A DNA stretch of 64,000 bases from Saccharospirillum sp040881935. Lineage in GTDB: Bacteria; Pseudomonadota; Gammaproteobacteria; Pseudomonadales; Natronospirillaceae. The translations under genes and the position numbers were made by a program. The stretch is from assembly GCF_040881935.1 (NCBI RefSeq), contig NZ_JBBECH010000026.1, positions 1 to 64,000 of the forward strand. The letters are read 5' to 3'. Below are positions 33,841 to 43,900 of this stretch, piece after piece. The notes beneath the pieces are model-generated. The model saw nothing but the letters and a program-made list of their open reading frames with translations. It searched no databases and was not told the origin of the DNA. Positions within the stretch are counted from its first letter, which is position 1; every line of letters begins with the position of its first letter.

Positions 33841-34593
33841 ATGTCTGATACACTGGCAATCATAGGCGGGACCGGTCTGACACAGCTACCGGGGCTTACC
33901 ATTTTCAACGCTCACGATGTACAGACGCCGTTTGGGTCTCCTTCTGCCCCCATACTTGAAGGCGAACTGGATGGTTATCGGGTACTGTTTCTGGCGCGTC
34001 ATGGCCACCCGCATCGGGTACCGCCCCACCAGGTTAACTATCGTGCCAATTTGTGGGCCTTGCAGAACCTCTATGCCACCGATGTGATTGCTATCAATGC
34101 GGTCGGTGGCATAACGCGCAATATGACCAGCCAGGCGCTGGTGGTGCCGGTGCAGATCATTGATTATACCCACGGTCGTGATGGCACCATCTTTGAAGGC
34201 GAACTCTCCGGCGTCACCCACGTCGACTTCAGTTACCCCTACACCGAGAGCCTGCGACAGTTGCTGCTCAGCTCGGCCAAAGAAGTCTCTGAACCGGTTA
34301 TTAACGGCGGAGTCTATGGCGCTACGCAAGGCCCGAGGCTGGAAACCGTTGCTGAAATTTTCCGAATGGAGCAGGACGGCTGTGATCTGGTGGGTATGAC
34401 GGGTATGCCTGAAGCTGCGCTTGCCCGGGAGTTGAAGTTGCGCTATGCCAGCTTGTCGGTTGTGGTGAATCCGGCGGCGGGTAAAGGGGAGGGGGTTATT
34501 ACCATCAAGGAAATCGATGAAAACCTGGCGGCGGGTATGGAGCGGGTGAAACGCATTGTGCAGACCGCTGTTAATCGGTTTTATGCCGATTGA
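33841..34593 (+). CDS. S-methyl-5'-thioadenosine/thioinosine phosphorylase family protein
   Basis: A 250-residue purine nucleoside phosphorylase-family enzyme: IIGGTGLTQLPG with the phosphate loop, RHGHPHRVPPHQVNYRANLWAL, INAVGGITRNM and GVYGATQGPRLET, then the substrate-binding VGMTGMPEA. The neighbourhood with mfd, csiV and nqr resembles the Pseudomonas locus whose homologue (PA3004) prefers methylthioinosine. Whether this enzyme uses the inosine or the adenosine form cannot be decided by eye. Confidence 0.87.
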   Translation: MSDTLAIIGGTGLTQLPGLTIFNAHDVQTPFGSPSAPILEGELDGYRVLFLARHGHPHRVPPHQVNYRANLWALQNLYATDVIAINAVGGITRNMTSQALVVPVQIIDYTHGRDGTIFEGELSGVTHVDFSYPYTESLRQLLLSSAKEVSEPVINGGVYGATQGPRLETVAEIFRMEQDGCDLVGMTGMPEAALARELKLRYASLSVVVNPAAGKGEGVITIKEIDENLAAGMERVKRIVQTAVNRFYAD

Positions 34594-34635
34594 TTGTAGT
34601 CAGATCTGCCTGCTCAGTTCCGGCGCACCGAAATG

Positions 34636-34673
34636 AAATAATAAAAGCCAGCATTTGCTGGCTTTTATTATTT
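34636..34673. terminator. Bidirectional terminator between the phosphorylase gene and csiV
   Basis: A 17-base perfect stem (GCCAGC/GCTGGC core flanked by A-rich and T-rich arms) with a four-base loop, ATTT. It works as a rho-independent terminator in both directions, suiting the convergent genes. Confidence 0.93.
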
Positions 34674-34697
34674 CAGGATCTGATGTGACTACGAACG

Positions 34698-35504
34698 TTA
34701 TGGCGCTTCTGTCGGATTCGAATCGTCCAGTGTGTCGATCTCAATCGGGACGATGTATATCAGCAGGCCCAATTCCGGATTATCGATGTAGTGAAGCTCG
34801 GTGCTGCGCATGCGCCGGCGCTGCTTCATTTCGATGCTTTCAGTGGCGACGTAATACTGGTTATTGTTGGAGGTGATGATCTCGGTGTCGAAGACTTCAC
34901 TGCCCAGAGCGCTGGCTTGCTGGTCCAGGCTCAGTCCCATAAACGGCGAGGTGTTGTTGTCTGCACTGGCGTCTTCGTCAATCAGCCGGAAAGGGTTGTC
35001 GGTCTGAGTGTAGCGTACCAGTTGCAGGTCGGTGGTCAGGTGCAGATAGCGCTCGACGTAGAGTTCCAGGTACCCCTGAAGTTCGTGCTGGCTGCCGTAG
35101 ACTTCACCAGCGTCAATGCGTATCGGGATAACGTCGTTCCTACCCGGCACTGGCTGTACCCAGCTCTGGTGGTGTAACACCCGGTAATTCCGGCTTTCTT
35201 CCAGAGCAACTTTTTCTGCGCTGAGTGTCCACTCGGGCTCGCTCAGTGGGGTGAACGGAACGGGCAATAATTGTTCGCTCGAGCTCTCGTCGTCGGGTTC
35301 GGTGACAGACAGGGTTGGTGAGCGTCGTTCGAGGCTGGGATAGGTTGGCCAGCGCTCCGGGTTCTCCGGGCGATTGCCGGTTTGTTCGAAGATCAGTACT
35401 TCAATTTGAAACCAGCTACCCTCGTATTCTGCCATGGCAGGGAGTGACATCAGGCCTGTCAGCAGGATAATGCAGATCGTTCGAACGGTCATGAAGTGTC
35501 TCAT
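34698..35504 (-). CDS. csiV: CsiV-family protein
   Basis: A 268-residue exported protein with a signal peptide (about 1-25, ending AMA) and the CsiV features WFQIEVLIFEQ, a long middle stretch and a C-terminal QRRRMRSTELHYIDNPELGLLIYI. In Pseudomonas CsiV is associated with peptidoglycan processing and its gene lies by mfd. Its ATG overlaps the mfd stop by four bases, so it is translated after mfd. Confidence 0.85.
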   Translation of the reverse strand: MRHFMTVRTICIILLTGLMSLPAMAEYEGSWFQIEVLIFEQTGNRPENPERWPTYPSLERRSPTLSVTEPDDESSSEQLLPVPFTPLSEPEWTLSAEKVALEESRNYRVLHHQSWVQPVPGRNDVIPIRIDAGEVYGSQHELQGYLELYVERYLHLTTDLQLVRYTQTDNPFRLIDEDASADNNTSPFMGLSLDQQASALGSEVFDTEIITSNNNQYYVATESIEMKQRRRMRSTELHYIDNPELGLLIYIVPIEIDTLDDSNPTEAP

Positions 35505-38500
35505 TGAGGTTTCCTGCTGACCAGTGTGATGATTTCTTCGACCGTGTCAAACCGTGACGTCGGCGTTGGGCTGTCGGTCACGATATGCAACATGGTGCCG
35601 TTTTTCAGTTTGAACCGGTGCGGTTGAGATTGAATCAGCTGTACCAGGGTGAAAGGGTCGATACTGGTGTTTTTGCTGAACTCAATGGTGCCGCCGGACA
35701 GCCCAATATCGATGCGCTGAACTCCCAGCGGTTCCAGTTTTTGGCGCAGTTCGGTCACTTTGAACAAATGGTTCACCGGTTCTGGCAATAGCCCGAAACG
35801 GTCAATCATTTCAACCTGCAAATCGCGCAACTGATCGGCGTCTTCGCTGGAGGCAATGCGCTTATAGAGTGTTAGGCGAGTATTGATGTCGCCAATATAG
35901 TCCGCTGGGATCAGGGCGGGAATGCGCAGGTTGACTTCAACGCCGGGGTTATCCATATCTGCGGGATTAAAGGATTCCCCTTTCTGAATGGCTTTAACGG
36001 CCTTGTTCAGCATGTCCATATAGAGCGAAAAGCCGATGCCTTCAATGTGGCCGCTTTGCTCTTCACCCAGCAATTCACCGGCACCCCGTATTTCCAGGTC
36101 GTGCGTGGCCAGGGTAAACCCTGCTCCCAGGTCCTGGGCTTCGCCGATGGCTTCCAGCCGCTTCCTGGCGTCTTTGGTTAGCGTTTTCCAGGGCGGCGTC
36201 ATCATATAGGCGTAGGCCTGGTGATGTGAGCGACCCACTCGGCCTCGTAACTGGTGTAACTGGGCCAGACCAAAGCGGTCGGCGCGCTCGATCAGGATGG
36301 TGTTGGCCGTGGGCACATCAATGCCCGTTTCGATGATGGTCGTGCACAGCAATACGTTGAAGCGCTTGTGGTAGAAGTCCGACATGATGCGTTCAAGCTG
36401 CCGTTCCGGCATCTGACCATGGGCAGAGACAATCCGGGCCTCGGGCACCAGTTCCCTCAGCGCCTGGGCCGTGCGCTCAATGGTGCTGACCTCATTGTAA
36501 AGGTAGTACACCTGGCCGCCGCGCAGAATCTCGCGCAGCAGGGCTTCTTTGACCTGGGCATCGTCGCGTTCGCGCACAAAGGTTTTCACCGACAGGCGCC
36601 GCGCCGGAGGGGTGGCAATAATGCTCAGATCACGCACGCCAGACATCGACATGTTCAGGGTGCGGGGAATCGGGGTTGCGGTCAGTGTGAGGATGTCGAC
36701 ATTGGCGCGGAGTGCTTTGATGCGCTCTTTCTGGGTGACGCCGAAACGATGCTCTTCATCAATGATGAGTAACCCCAGATCTTTGAACTTAATGTCTTTT
36801 TGCAGCAACTTGTGGGTACCAATGACAATGTCGACCTTGCCGTCGGTCAGGCCATCGATCACCGATTTGGTTTCGCCGGTGTTGCGAAAGCGACTGAGCA
36901 CCTCGACCCGCACCGGCCAGTCGGCAAAGCGGTCGTTGAAATTTTCAAAATGTTGCTGGGCGAGCAGGGTAGTGGGCACCAGAATGGCGACCTGTCGACC
37001 CGCGTTGGCAGCGATAAAAGCCGCGCGCATGGCCACTTCGGTTTTGCCAAAGCCGACGTCGCCACAGACCAGCCGGTCCATTGGTTGGGGGCGACGCATG
37101 TCTTTGATGACCGCTTGAATGGCGTCGGCCTGATCATCGGTCGGCTCGAACCCGAAACCGGCGCTGAACTGGGCGTATTCGATTTCGTCGAACGGGAAGG
37201 TGTGGCCGCGGCGCGCTTCGCGCGTTGCGTACAGCGCCAATAACTCAGCCGCTGTATCGCGTATCTTTTCGGCCGCCTTGTGCTTGGTTTTACTCCAGCG
37301 ATCGTGACCCAGCTTGTGCAGCGGAGCGTTGTCGATATCGGCGCCCGAGTACCGGCTGATCATATGCAGATTACTGACCGGGACGTACAGGTGGCTGCCT
37401 TCGGCATAGCTGAGCTTCAGGAACTCCTGGGCCTGGCCGTCAAGCTCAAGCGTTTCCAGGCCCTGATAGCGGCCCACCCCATGATCGAGGTGCACCACGG
37501 CGCTGCCCGGATTCAATTCGGTCAGGTTGCGAATCACCTGGTCGGACTGATCCGACTGAGCACGATCCCGGCGCCGTTTCTGAACAACATAGTCGCCAAA
37601 CAGCTGGGGCTCGCTGATCAGTGTGATACCGGCATCGGCCAATACCAGACCCTGGCTCAGGGGAGCTACCGTCAGACCAATTTTCGCGTCGGACTGATCC
37701 AGAAACTGGGATACGGTGTCAGCCGGTTCAGGACGAATTCGAATGCGTTCGAGCAATTCTTTAAGCGACTCCCGACGCCCCAGGGATTCGGCGCAGAACA
37801 GAACCCGGTGGCGGGTTTCTTTTAAAAAGCATTCAAGCCGGTTCAGAGGTTCCTGTGCCCGGTGGTCTACCGGGTAATCGGCGGGCGACTCTGTTGTCAG
37901 GTTGAGATGCCCGCTTTGCTCACGAACGGGTGCGGCGCTCAGTGATAACCGCCTGAACTGGTTGAGCCGGGTAAACACCTCATCACCCGGGGTAAACAGC
38001 TCCCGGGGGGTTAGAATAGGCTGGGTGATGTCGTGTCGACGGTTCTCGTATCGGCTTTCCACTTCCTGCCAGAAGTGGTCCAGTTGCTCGACCAGCGACG
38101 TCTGGTGGGCAATTAGGGTTTGCTCGGGCAGGTAATCCCAAAAAGTATCTGTGCGCTCGTAAAACAGCGGCAGGAAGTATTCGATGCCACCGGGGGTGAT
38201 CCCCACGCTGACCTCGGTATAGGTCCGGCAACGGGAAAAGTCGGCTTCGAAGCGCTCCCTAAAAGCCTGACGGAAATGGGCGATGCCCGTTTCCGTCAGG
38301 GGGACTTCGCGACCCGGTAACAGCGTAATACGCTTAATGGTGTCGCCGGAACGCTGCGTTTCAGGGTCGAAGTGCCGGATCGATTCGATTTCTTCATCGA
38401 ACAGGTCGACGCGAATAGGCTGCTCGGAGCCCATTGGAAATATGTCCAGAATCGAACCCCGGACTGCAAATTCACCGTGTTGATAGACAGTGTCGGTGGC

Positions 38501-38959
38501 TCGGTAGCCTGCCGACTCCAGTTGTCGGCGCTGCTGGGCTATGTCGATGGTCTGACCCTGGTGCCAGTCAAAGGCAGTGCCGATGATGGCTTCTTTGGGG
38601 GCGAGCCGGTGACTGAGGTTGGCGGCACTGGCAATGCAGACCACCCGGGGGTTTTTCGCCAGGGCATTCAGTACACTGAGCCGGTCTGAAATGATGTCTT
38701 CATGCGGCGAAAAGTTATCGTAAGGCAGGGTTTCCCAGTCAGGGAAGGCCAGAATTTCCCAGGGTTCCGACCCTTTGAAGACCCTTAACTCCTGTACCAG
38801 ACGGTCAACGTCTGTCGGTGTATCGGCGATCAGCAGCAGGGTGCCCTGATGCTGTTTCATGACCTGAACCAGGTACCAGCCGGTGGCGGCACCGCTGAGT
38901 TGGCCGATGTGGCGGTGATCGCCAGGCTGCTGGGGGATATTCAACGAAGGGCTGTGCAT
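35501..38959 (-). CDS. mfd: Transcription-repair coupling factor
   Basis: A 1,152-residue DNA translocase that removes stalled RNA polymerase and recruits UvrA. In order: UvrB-like module (about 1-350), the CarD-type RNA polymerase-interacting domain (LNPGSAVVHLDHGVGRY near 480), the helicase core with Walker A GDVGFGKTE near 630 and DEEH near 730, and the C-terminal TRCF domain. It has the usual length and no interruptions. Confidence 0.97.
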   Translation of the reverse strand: MHSPSLNIPQQPGDHRHIGQLSGAATGWYLVQVMKQHQGTLLLIADTPTDVDRLVQELRVFKGSEPWEILAFPDWETLPYDNFSPHEDIISDRLSVLNALAKNPRVVCIASAANLSHRLAPKEAIIGTAFDWHQGQTIDIAQQRRQLESAGYRATDTVYQHGEFAVRGSILDIFPMGSEQPIRVDLFDEEIESIRHFDPETQRSGDTIKRITLLPGREVPLTETGIAHFRQAFRERFEADFSRCRTYTEVSVGITPGGIEYFLPLFYERTDTFWDYLPEQTLIAHQTSLVEQLDHFWQEVESRYENRRHDITQPILTPRELFTPGDEVFTRLNQFRRLSLSAAPVREQSGHLNLTTESPADYPVDHRAQEPLNRLECFLKETRHRVLFCAESLGRRESLKELLERIRIRPEPADTVSQFLDQSDAKIGLTVAPLSQGLVLADAGITLISEPQLFGDYVVQKRRRDRAQSDQSDQVIRNLTELNPGSAVVHLDHGVGRYQGLETLELDGQAQEFLKLSYAEGSHLYVPVSNLHMISRYSGADIDNAPLHKLGHDRWSKTKHKAAEKIRDTAAELLALYATREARRGHTFPFDEIEYAQFSAGFGFEPTDDQADAIQAVIKDMRRPQPMDRLVCGDVGFGKTEVAMRAAFIAANAGRQVAILVPTTLLAQQHFENFNDRFADWPVRVEVLSRFRNTGETKSVIDGLTDGKVDIVIGTHKLLQKDIKFKDLGLLIIDEEHRFGVTQKERIKALRANVDILTLTATPIPRTLNMSMSGVRDLSIIATPPARRLSVKTFVRERDDAQVKEALLREILRGGQVYYLYNEVSTIERTAQALRELVPEARIVSAHGQMPERQLERIMSDFYHKRFNVLLCTTIIETGIDVPTANTILIERADRFGLAQLHQLRGRVGRSHHQAYAYMMTPPWKTLTKDARKRLEAIGEAQDLGAGFTLATHDLEIRGAGELLGEEQSGHIEGIGFSLYMDMLNKAVKAIQKGESFNPADMDNPGVEVNLRIPALIPADYIGDINTRLTLYKRIASSEDADQLRDLQVEMIDRFGLLPEPVNHLFKVTELRQKLEPLGVQRIDIGLSGGTIEFSKNTSIDPFTLVQLIQSQPHRFKLKNGTMLHIVTDSPTPTSRFDTVEEIITLVSRKPQ

Positions 38960-39296
38960 GGGCTTAGCGTTTTCAAGTCAACCGGAAACAGGGCGCGAAT
39001 GCTAGCAGACTTGGCAGGCATCGCCCAGCGCTACGGCTTGCGAATCTGCCGGTTGACCGCAGTTTGGCGGGGAGGACAGCGAAAAAAGGTTTCTCATACT
39101 AAGGTAGCCATCTAAACCACTGATCTTTATACTAGCGCACGATTTTTGGGGTGGGTTTGCCGTCGTTCCGCATTATGCCTAACAGGGCATGAATCGGTCT
39201 GGATTTGGCCAGCCTGAAAGCAATGTATGATGAACGTTGTGTCCGGGTGCCGTGCGTGCCCTGGCGTGCAGCGCGAGTCATTAGACAGAGCACACT
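38960..39296. other. 337-base divergent promoter region, mfd/nqrA
   Basis: No gene. For the plus strand a TATGAT at 39226-39231 is the best -10 candidate for nqrA, with a poor -35, leaving a leader of about 60 bases. For the minus strand TATAAA near 39127-39132 could serve mfd. No palindromic operator of note was seen. Confidence 0.4.
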
Positions 39297-40634
39297 ATGA
39301 TAACGATCAAGAAAGGGCTCGACTTGCCCATTTCCGGCGCTCCGCGTCAGGAAATTTCGGACGGTCAGCCGGTCAGCACAGTGGCTTTGGTCGGTTACGA
39401 CTACAACGGTATGAAACCGACCATGTTAGTAAAGGAAGGCGACCGGGTAAAACTGGGCCAGCCGGTCTTTACCGACAAGAAAAACGAAGGCGTTGTATAC
39501 ACAGCTCCCGCTTCCGGACTGGTCAAGACTATTAATCGTGGCGCTCGTCGTCTGTTTCAATCCGTGGTGATTGAATTGGATGGCGATGACCACGAACAGT
39601 TCGACGCAACACCGGCTGATCAGTTCAATACGCTGAGTACCGAGGCGTTGCGTGAAACGCTGGTGAAATCAGGTGCCTGGACGGCGTTTCGAACTCGCCC
39701 GTATTCCAAGGTTCCCGCCATTGATTCTGAACCGGCGGCCATTTTCGTGCAGGCCATGGACACTAATCCACTGGCGGCCGATCCGGCGACCATCATCGCG
39801 ACTGACACAGACGCTTTCACTCAGGGTCTGACCCTGCTGACCAAGCTCACTCAGGGAAAAGTCTGGGTGTGCAAGGCACCAGGTAGTCAAATTCCAACGG
39901 CTGACGGCGTATCGGTTGAAGAGTTTGGCGGTGTTCACCCCGCTGGCAATGCCGGTACCCACATTCATTTTCTGGAACCTGTGCACGCCGGCAAGGTAGT
40001 CTGGACGATTGGCTATCAGGACGTTATCGCGCTGGCCAAGCTGATCGTTACCGGCGTGCTGCCGACCGATCGCATCGTTGCACTGGCAGGCCCTCAGGTG
40101 AAGGAACCCCGGCTGGTTCGTACTCGCGCCGGTGCGTCCCTGATCGAATTGACGCGGGATGAACTGAAGGACGGCGAGAACCGTCTGATTTCAGGTTCTG
40201 TGTTTGGCGGTCGTGGCGGGTTGGAAGAAGTGGCTTATCTGGGGCGCTACCACTCCCAGGTCAGTGTATTGGCGGAAGGCCGTGAACGCCCGATCCTGCA
40301 TTACCTGCATGCCGGTAAGAACCGCCATTCGGTGCTGAATATTTACCTGTCCAAGCTGATGAAGGGTAAAACCTTCGACTTCAACACGACCACCAACGGC
40401 TCTGAACGGGCGATGGTACCGGTCGGTCAGTATGAAAAGGTAATGCCTCTGGATATTTTGCCAACTCAGCTGCTGCGTGCGCTGATTGTGGGTGATCTGG
40501 ATTCGGCGGAAAAGCTGGGCGCACTGGAGCTGGATGAAGAAGACCTGGCGCTTTGTACCTATGTGTGTGCTGGCAAGTACGAATATGGCCCGATCCTGCG
40601 GGAAAATCTGACTCGCATCGAGCTGGAGGGGTAA
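39297..40634 (+). CDS. nqrA: Na+-translocating NADH:quinone reductase subunit A
   Basis: First gene of the six-subunit respiratory complex that oxidises NADH, reduces ubiquinone and exports Na+. NqrA is the 445-residue peripheral subunit with MITIKKGLDLPISGAP at the start, DRVKLGQPVFTDKK, VGGVHPAGNAGTHIHFLEP-like and PLDILPTQLLRALIVGD. The upstream ribosome site is weak. The genes nqrA to nqrF follow in canonical order with short gaps. Confidence 0.97.
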   Translation: MITIKKGLDLPISGAPRQEISDGQPVSTVALVGYDYNGMKPTMLVKEGDRVKLGQPVFTDKKNEGVVYTAPASGLVKTINRGARRLFQSVVIELDGDDHEQFDATPADQFNTLSTEALRETLVKSGAWTAFRTRPYSKVPAIDSEPAAIFVQAMDTNPLAADPATIIATDTDAFTQGLTLLTKLTQGKVWVCKAPGSQIPTADGVSVEEFGGVHPAGNAGTHIHFLEPVHAGKVVWTIGYQDVIALAKLIVTGVLPTDRIVALAGPQVKEPRLVRTRAGASLIELTRDELKDGENRLISGSVFGGRGGLEEVAYLGRYHSQVSVLAEGRERPILHYLHAGKNRHSVLNIYLSKLMKGKTFDFNTTTNGSERAMVPVGQYEKVMPLDILPTQLLRALIVGDLDSAEKLGALELDEEDLALCTYVCAGKYEYGPILRENLTRIELEG

Positions 40635-40637
40635 GGC

Positions 40638-41840
40638 ATGGGATTACGAACAACGTTAGATAACATGGCGCCGCTGTTTGAAAAAGGCGGCAAGTACGAA
40701 AAATGGTATGCGCTCTTTGAAGCGGTAGACACCATTTTCTATATGCCCAACTCCGTTACTCGCACCACGGCTCACGTGCGTGATGGTATGGACCTGAAAC
40801 GCATCATGATCACGGTATGGCTTTGCACCTTTCCGGCCATGTTCTGGGGCATGTGGAACCTGGGTTTCCAGGCGAACACCGCCATTGAGGCCGGTCTGGC
40901 GATCAACGACGGCTGGCGCGAGGCGCTGATCAGTCTGTTTGCTGGGCATGATCCGTCCAGTATCTGGGATAACTTCATCTACGGGGCCGCTTACTTCCTT
41001 CCAATCTACGCGGTTACCTTCATCGTGGGTGGGTTCTGGGAAGTCATGTTCGCCATGGTACGGGGCCACGAAGTCAATGAGGGCTTCTTTGTCTCCTCGG
41101 TACTGTTTGCACTGATTTGCCCGCCTTCGTTGCCGTTATGGGCCGTGGCACTGGGTATTACCTTCGGCATCGTCGTCGGCAAGGAAATCTTTGGCGGAAC
41201 CGGCAAAAACTTCCTTAACCCGGCACTGACCGGCCGTGCATTCCTGTACTTTGCCTATCCGGCAAGTATGTCCGGCGATGCCGTATGGACCGCAGTCGAC
41301 GGTTTCTCCGGTGCAACAGCGCTGAGCCATGCCTTCAGCGACGGTCTGGTGGAAGGCATGCTGGGCAGCCTGACCTGGTTTGATGCCTTCCTGGGCATAC
41401 AGCAGGGCTCTATCGGTGAAGTTTCTACGCTGCTTATTTTGTTGGGCGGTGCGGTACTGCTGGTAATGGGTATTGCCAGTTGGCGGATCGTGCTGGGCAC
41501 CATGGTGGGTATGATCCTGCTGTCGAGTCTGTTCAACCTGATCGGTTCTGAGTCAAACCCCATGTTCGGACTGCCCTGGTACTGGCATCTGGTTATTGGT
41601 GGTTTTGCCTTTGGCATGATGTTCATGGCCACCGACCCGGTTTCAAGTTCGATGACCAATACCGGTAAAATCTGGTTCGGCATATTGATCGGCGTAATGA
41701 CGGTACTTATTCGCGTCGTTAACCCGGCCTTCCCGGAAGGCATTATGCTGGCCATTCTGTTCGCCAATATTTTTGCACCGACCATCGACTATTTCGTGGT
41801 TGAGCGAAACATCAAACGGAGGCTTGCTCGTGTCCAGTAA
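40638..41840 (+). CDS. nqrB: Na+-translocating NADH:quinone reductase subunit B
   Basis: A 400-residue membrane subunit with about ten helices that carries covalent FMN and the ubiquinone site and forms part of the Na+ path. The flavinylation site is the threonine in DGFSGATALS, which fits the motif recognised by ApbE, encoded downstream. VNEGFFVSS and GGTGKNFLNPALTGRAFL are also conserved. Confidence 0.97.
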   Translation: MGLRTTLDNMAPLFEKGGKYEKWYALFEAVDTIFYMPNSVTRTTAHVRDGMDLKRIMITVWLCTFPAMFWGMWNLGFQANTAIEAGLAINDGWREALISLFAGHDPSSIWDNFIYGAAYFLPIYAVTFIVGGFWEVMFAMVRGHEVNEGFFVSSVLFALICPPSLPLWAVALGITFGIVVGKEIFGGTGKNFLNPALTGRAFLYFAYPASMSGDAVWTAVDGFSGATALSHAFSDGLVEGMLGSLTWFDAFLGIQQGSIGEVSTLLILLGGAVLLVMGIASWRIVLGTMVGMILLSSLFNLIGSESNPMFGLPWYWHLVIGGFAFGMMFMATDPVSSSMTNTGKIWFGILIGVMTVLIRVVNPAFPEGIMLAILFANIFAPTIDYFVVERNIKRRLARVQ

Positions 41841-42612
41841 TAAAGACTCCATCACCAATGTTCTCAAGGTTGCCTTGCTGGTGTGCCTGGTGTGCGCCAT
41901 TGTTGTTTCAACAGCGGCGGTTGTGTTGCGCCCGGTACAGCAGGAAAACCGTCAACTGGATTTGCGCCGCAACATTCTGGCAGCAGCTGGCTTGCTGCAG
42001 GATGGCGTATCTGTACAGGAACAGTTCGAGCAAGTTGAAACCCGACTGATCAATCTGGAAACCGGCGAGTTTTCGGATGAGTTCGATACTGAAACCTTTG
42101 AGCCACGGGATTCCATTCGTGATCCGGCACTGTCCAAATCGATCCCGGACTCTGAAGATATTGCCGGTATCGGGCGTCGTGAGCAGTACACTGAGGTATA
42201 CCTGATCAATGACAGTGAAGGGCAATTGCAGACGCTGATTCTTCCTGTTCGAGGTTATGGCCTGTGGTCTACGCTCTGGGGTTTCATAGCACTGAATAGC
42301 GATCTGAACACGGTTCGCGGATTCGGCTTTTACGAGCATGCCGAAACCCCGGGGCTGGGCGGCGAAGTCGACAACCCCAACTGGAAAGAGCAGTTTGAGG
42401 GTAAAGAAGTCTATGGCGATCAGGGCAGTGTTGAGTTGGCCGTTAAGAAAGGGTCGGTCAACCGCAGCAATGAAATGGAAGCGACGCACATGGTCGACGG
42501 CCTGAGCGGCGCAACGCTGACCAGCCGCGGTGTAACGAGCCTGATTCAGTATTGGCTGGGCGAGCGTGGGTTCAAACCCTTTCTGACTAACCTTGAAGCG
42601 GGAGAAGCCTGA
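41830..42612 (+). CDS. nqrC: Na+-translocating NADH:quinone reductase subunit C
   Basis: A single N-terminal transmembrane helix (about residues 10-32, VCLVCAIVVSTAAVVLRPVQ) followed by a periplasmic FMN-binding domain. The covalent FMN threonine is in DGLSGATLTSRG. I choose the GTG at 41830 (MSSNKDSI), which aligns with other NqrC N-termini and overlaps the nqrB end by 11 bases; the open frame extends further upstream but inside nqrB. Length is about 260 residues, as expected. Confidence 0.95.
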   Translation: MSSNKDSITNVLKVALLVCLVCAIVVSTAAVVLRPVQQENRQLDLRRNILAAAGLLQDGVSVQEQFEQVETRLINLETGEFSDEFDTETFEPRDSIRDPALSKSIPDSEDIAGIGRREQYTEVYLINDSEGQLQTLILPVRGYGLWSTLWGFIALNSDLNTVRGFGFYEHAETPGLGGEVDNPNWKEQFEGKEVYGDQGSVELAVKKGSVNRSNEMEATHMVDGLSGATLTSRGVTSLIQYWLGERGFKPFLTNLEAGEA

Positions 42613-42614
42613 TC

Positions 42615-43274
42615 ATGTCTGAGACACGGAAGGTATTACTGGCACCTATTTTTGCCAACAATCCCATTGCGCTGCAAATTCTTGGAATCTGTTCCGCGCT
42701 GGCTGTGACCACCAGCTTGAATGTCACTATTGTGATGTGTATTGCACTGACGTCGGTAACCGCGTTTTCAAACCTGTTTATTTCGACGATTCGCAATCAG
42801 ATTCCGAGCAGCATCCGGATCATCGTGCAGATGACTATTATTGCCTCACTGGTGATCGTGGTAGATCAGATTTTGAAGGCCTATGCGTTCGAAATGTCGA
42901 AGCAGTTGTCGGTGTTCATTGGTCTGATCATTACCAATTGCATTGTGATGGGGCGTGCTGAAGCTTTTGCTATGCAGAATCCGCCGGGAATGAGTTTCAT
43001 CGACGGGATTGGCAATGGACTGGGTTACAGCGTTGTTTTGTTATTTGTCGCCGTCATTCGTGAATTCCTGGGTTCTGGCAGCTTGTTCGGCGTGGAAATT
43101 CTAACCACGGTAAACAATGGTGGCTGGTACATTCCCAACGGCTTGTTGCTGCTTCCGCCGAGTGCATTTTTCATTATTGGTGGTTTTATCTGGATCCTGC
43201 GCACTGTGTACAAGGATCAGGTTGAGGAAAGCGACTTTACCATGAAGGCACACGTTAAGAAGGAGGCCATGTAA
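42615..43274 (+). CDS. nqrD: Na+-translocating NADH:quinone reductase subunit D
   Basis: A 219-residue integral membrane subunit with six helices. NqrD and NqrE together hold an intramembrane iron centre; the cysteine in LGICSALAVTTSL and in LIITNCIVMGRAEAFA match the expected ligands. The stop overlaps the start of nqrE by one base. Confidence 0.96.
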   Translation: MSETRKVLLAPIFANNPIALQILGICSALAVTTSLNVTIVMCIALTSVTAFSNLFISTIRNQIPSSIRIIVQMTIIASLVIVVDQILKAYAFEMSKQLSVFIGLIITNCIVMGRAEAFAMQNPPGMSFIDGIGNGLGYSVVLLFVAVIREFLGSGSLFGVEILTTVNNGGWYIPNGLLLLPPSAFFIIGGFIWILRTVYKDQVEESDFTMKAHVKKEAM

Positions 43275-43882
43275 TGGAAGCATTAATCAGCCTCTTTATT
43301 CGCGCAATTTTTGTCGAAAACATGGCCCTGGCATTCTTTTTGGGCATGTGTACTTTCCTGGCCTTGTCCAAGAAAGTATCTGCGGCTATTGGTCTCGGTA
43401 TTGCGGTTATTGTTGTTCAAACGATTACCGTACCGGTCAATAACCTGTTGTTTAACTTTGTGTTGCGTGAAGGTGCGCTGGCCTGGGCCGGTTTCCCGGA
43501 CGCTGACCTGAGCTTTCTGGGCTATCTGAGTTACATTGGTGTGATCGCCGCCATCGTCCAGATTCTGGAAATGGTGCTCGATAAATACTTCCCGGCACTT
43601 TACAACGCCCTGGGTGTGTTTCTGCCGTTGATTACAGTGAACTGCGCCATTCTCGGTGCCTCGCTGTTTATGGTTGAGCGGGACTACACCTTCAGTGAAT
43701 CGGTGGTCTACGGCATTGGTGCCGGTGTGGGTTGGGCACTTGCGATTCTGGCACTGGCCGGTATTCGGGAGAAGCTCAAGTACAGCGATGTGCCAGCGGG
43801 TTTGCGTGGCCTGGGTATTACCTTTGTCACCGTTGGTCTGATGTCCCTGGGCTTTATGTCGTTCTCAGGCGTTTCCCTGTAA
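43274..43882 (+). CDS. nqrE: Na+-translocating NADH:quinone reductase subunit E
   Basis: A 202-residue membrane subunit homologous to NqrD in inverted topology. Cysteines at LGMCTFLALSKKV and TVNCAILGASLF are the other ligands of the NqrDE iron site, inserted with the help of NqrM encoded downstream. Confidence 0.96.
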   Translation: MEALISLFIRAIFVENMALAFFLGMCTFLALSKKVSAAIGLGIAVIVVQTITVPVNNLLFNFVLREGALAWAGFPDADLSFLGYLSYIGVIAAIVQILEMVLDKYFPALYNALGVFLPLITVNCAILGASLFMVERDYTFSESVVYGIGAGVGWALAILALAGIREKLKYSDVPAGLRGLGITFVTVGLMSLGFMSFSGVSL

Positions 43883-43900
43883 CCGGTAAGGAATGAACAG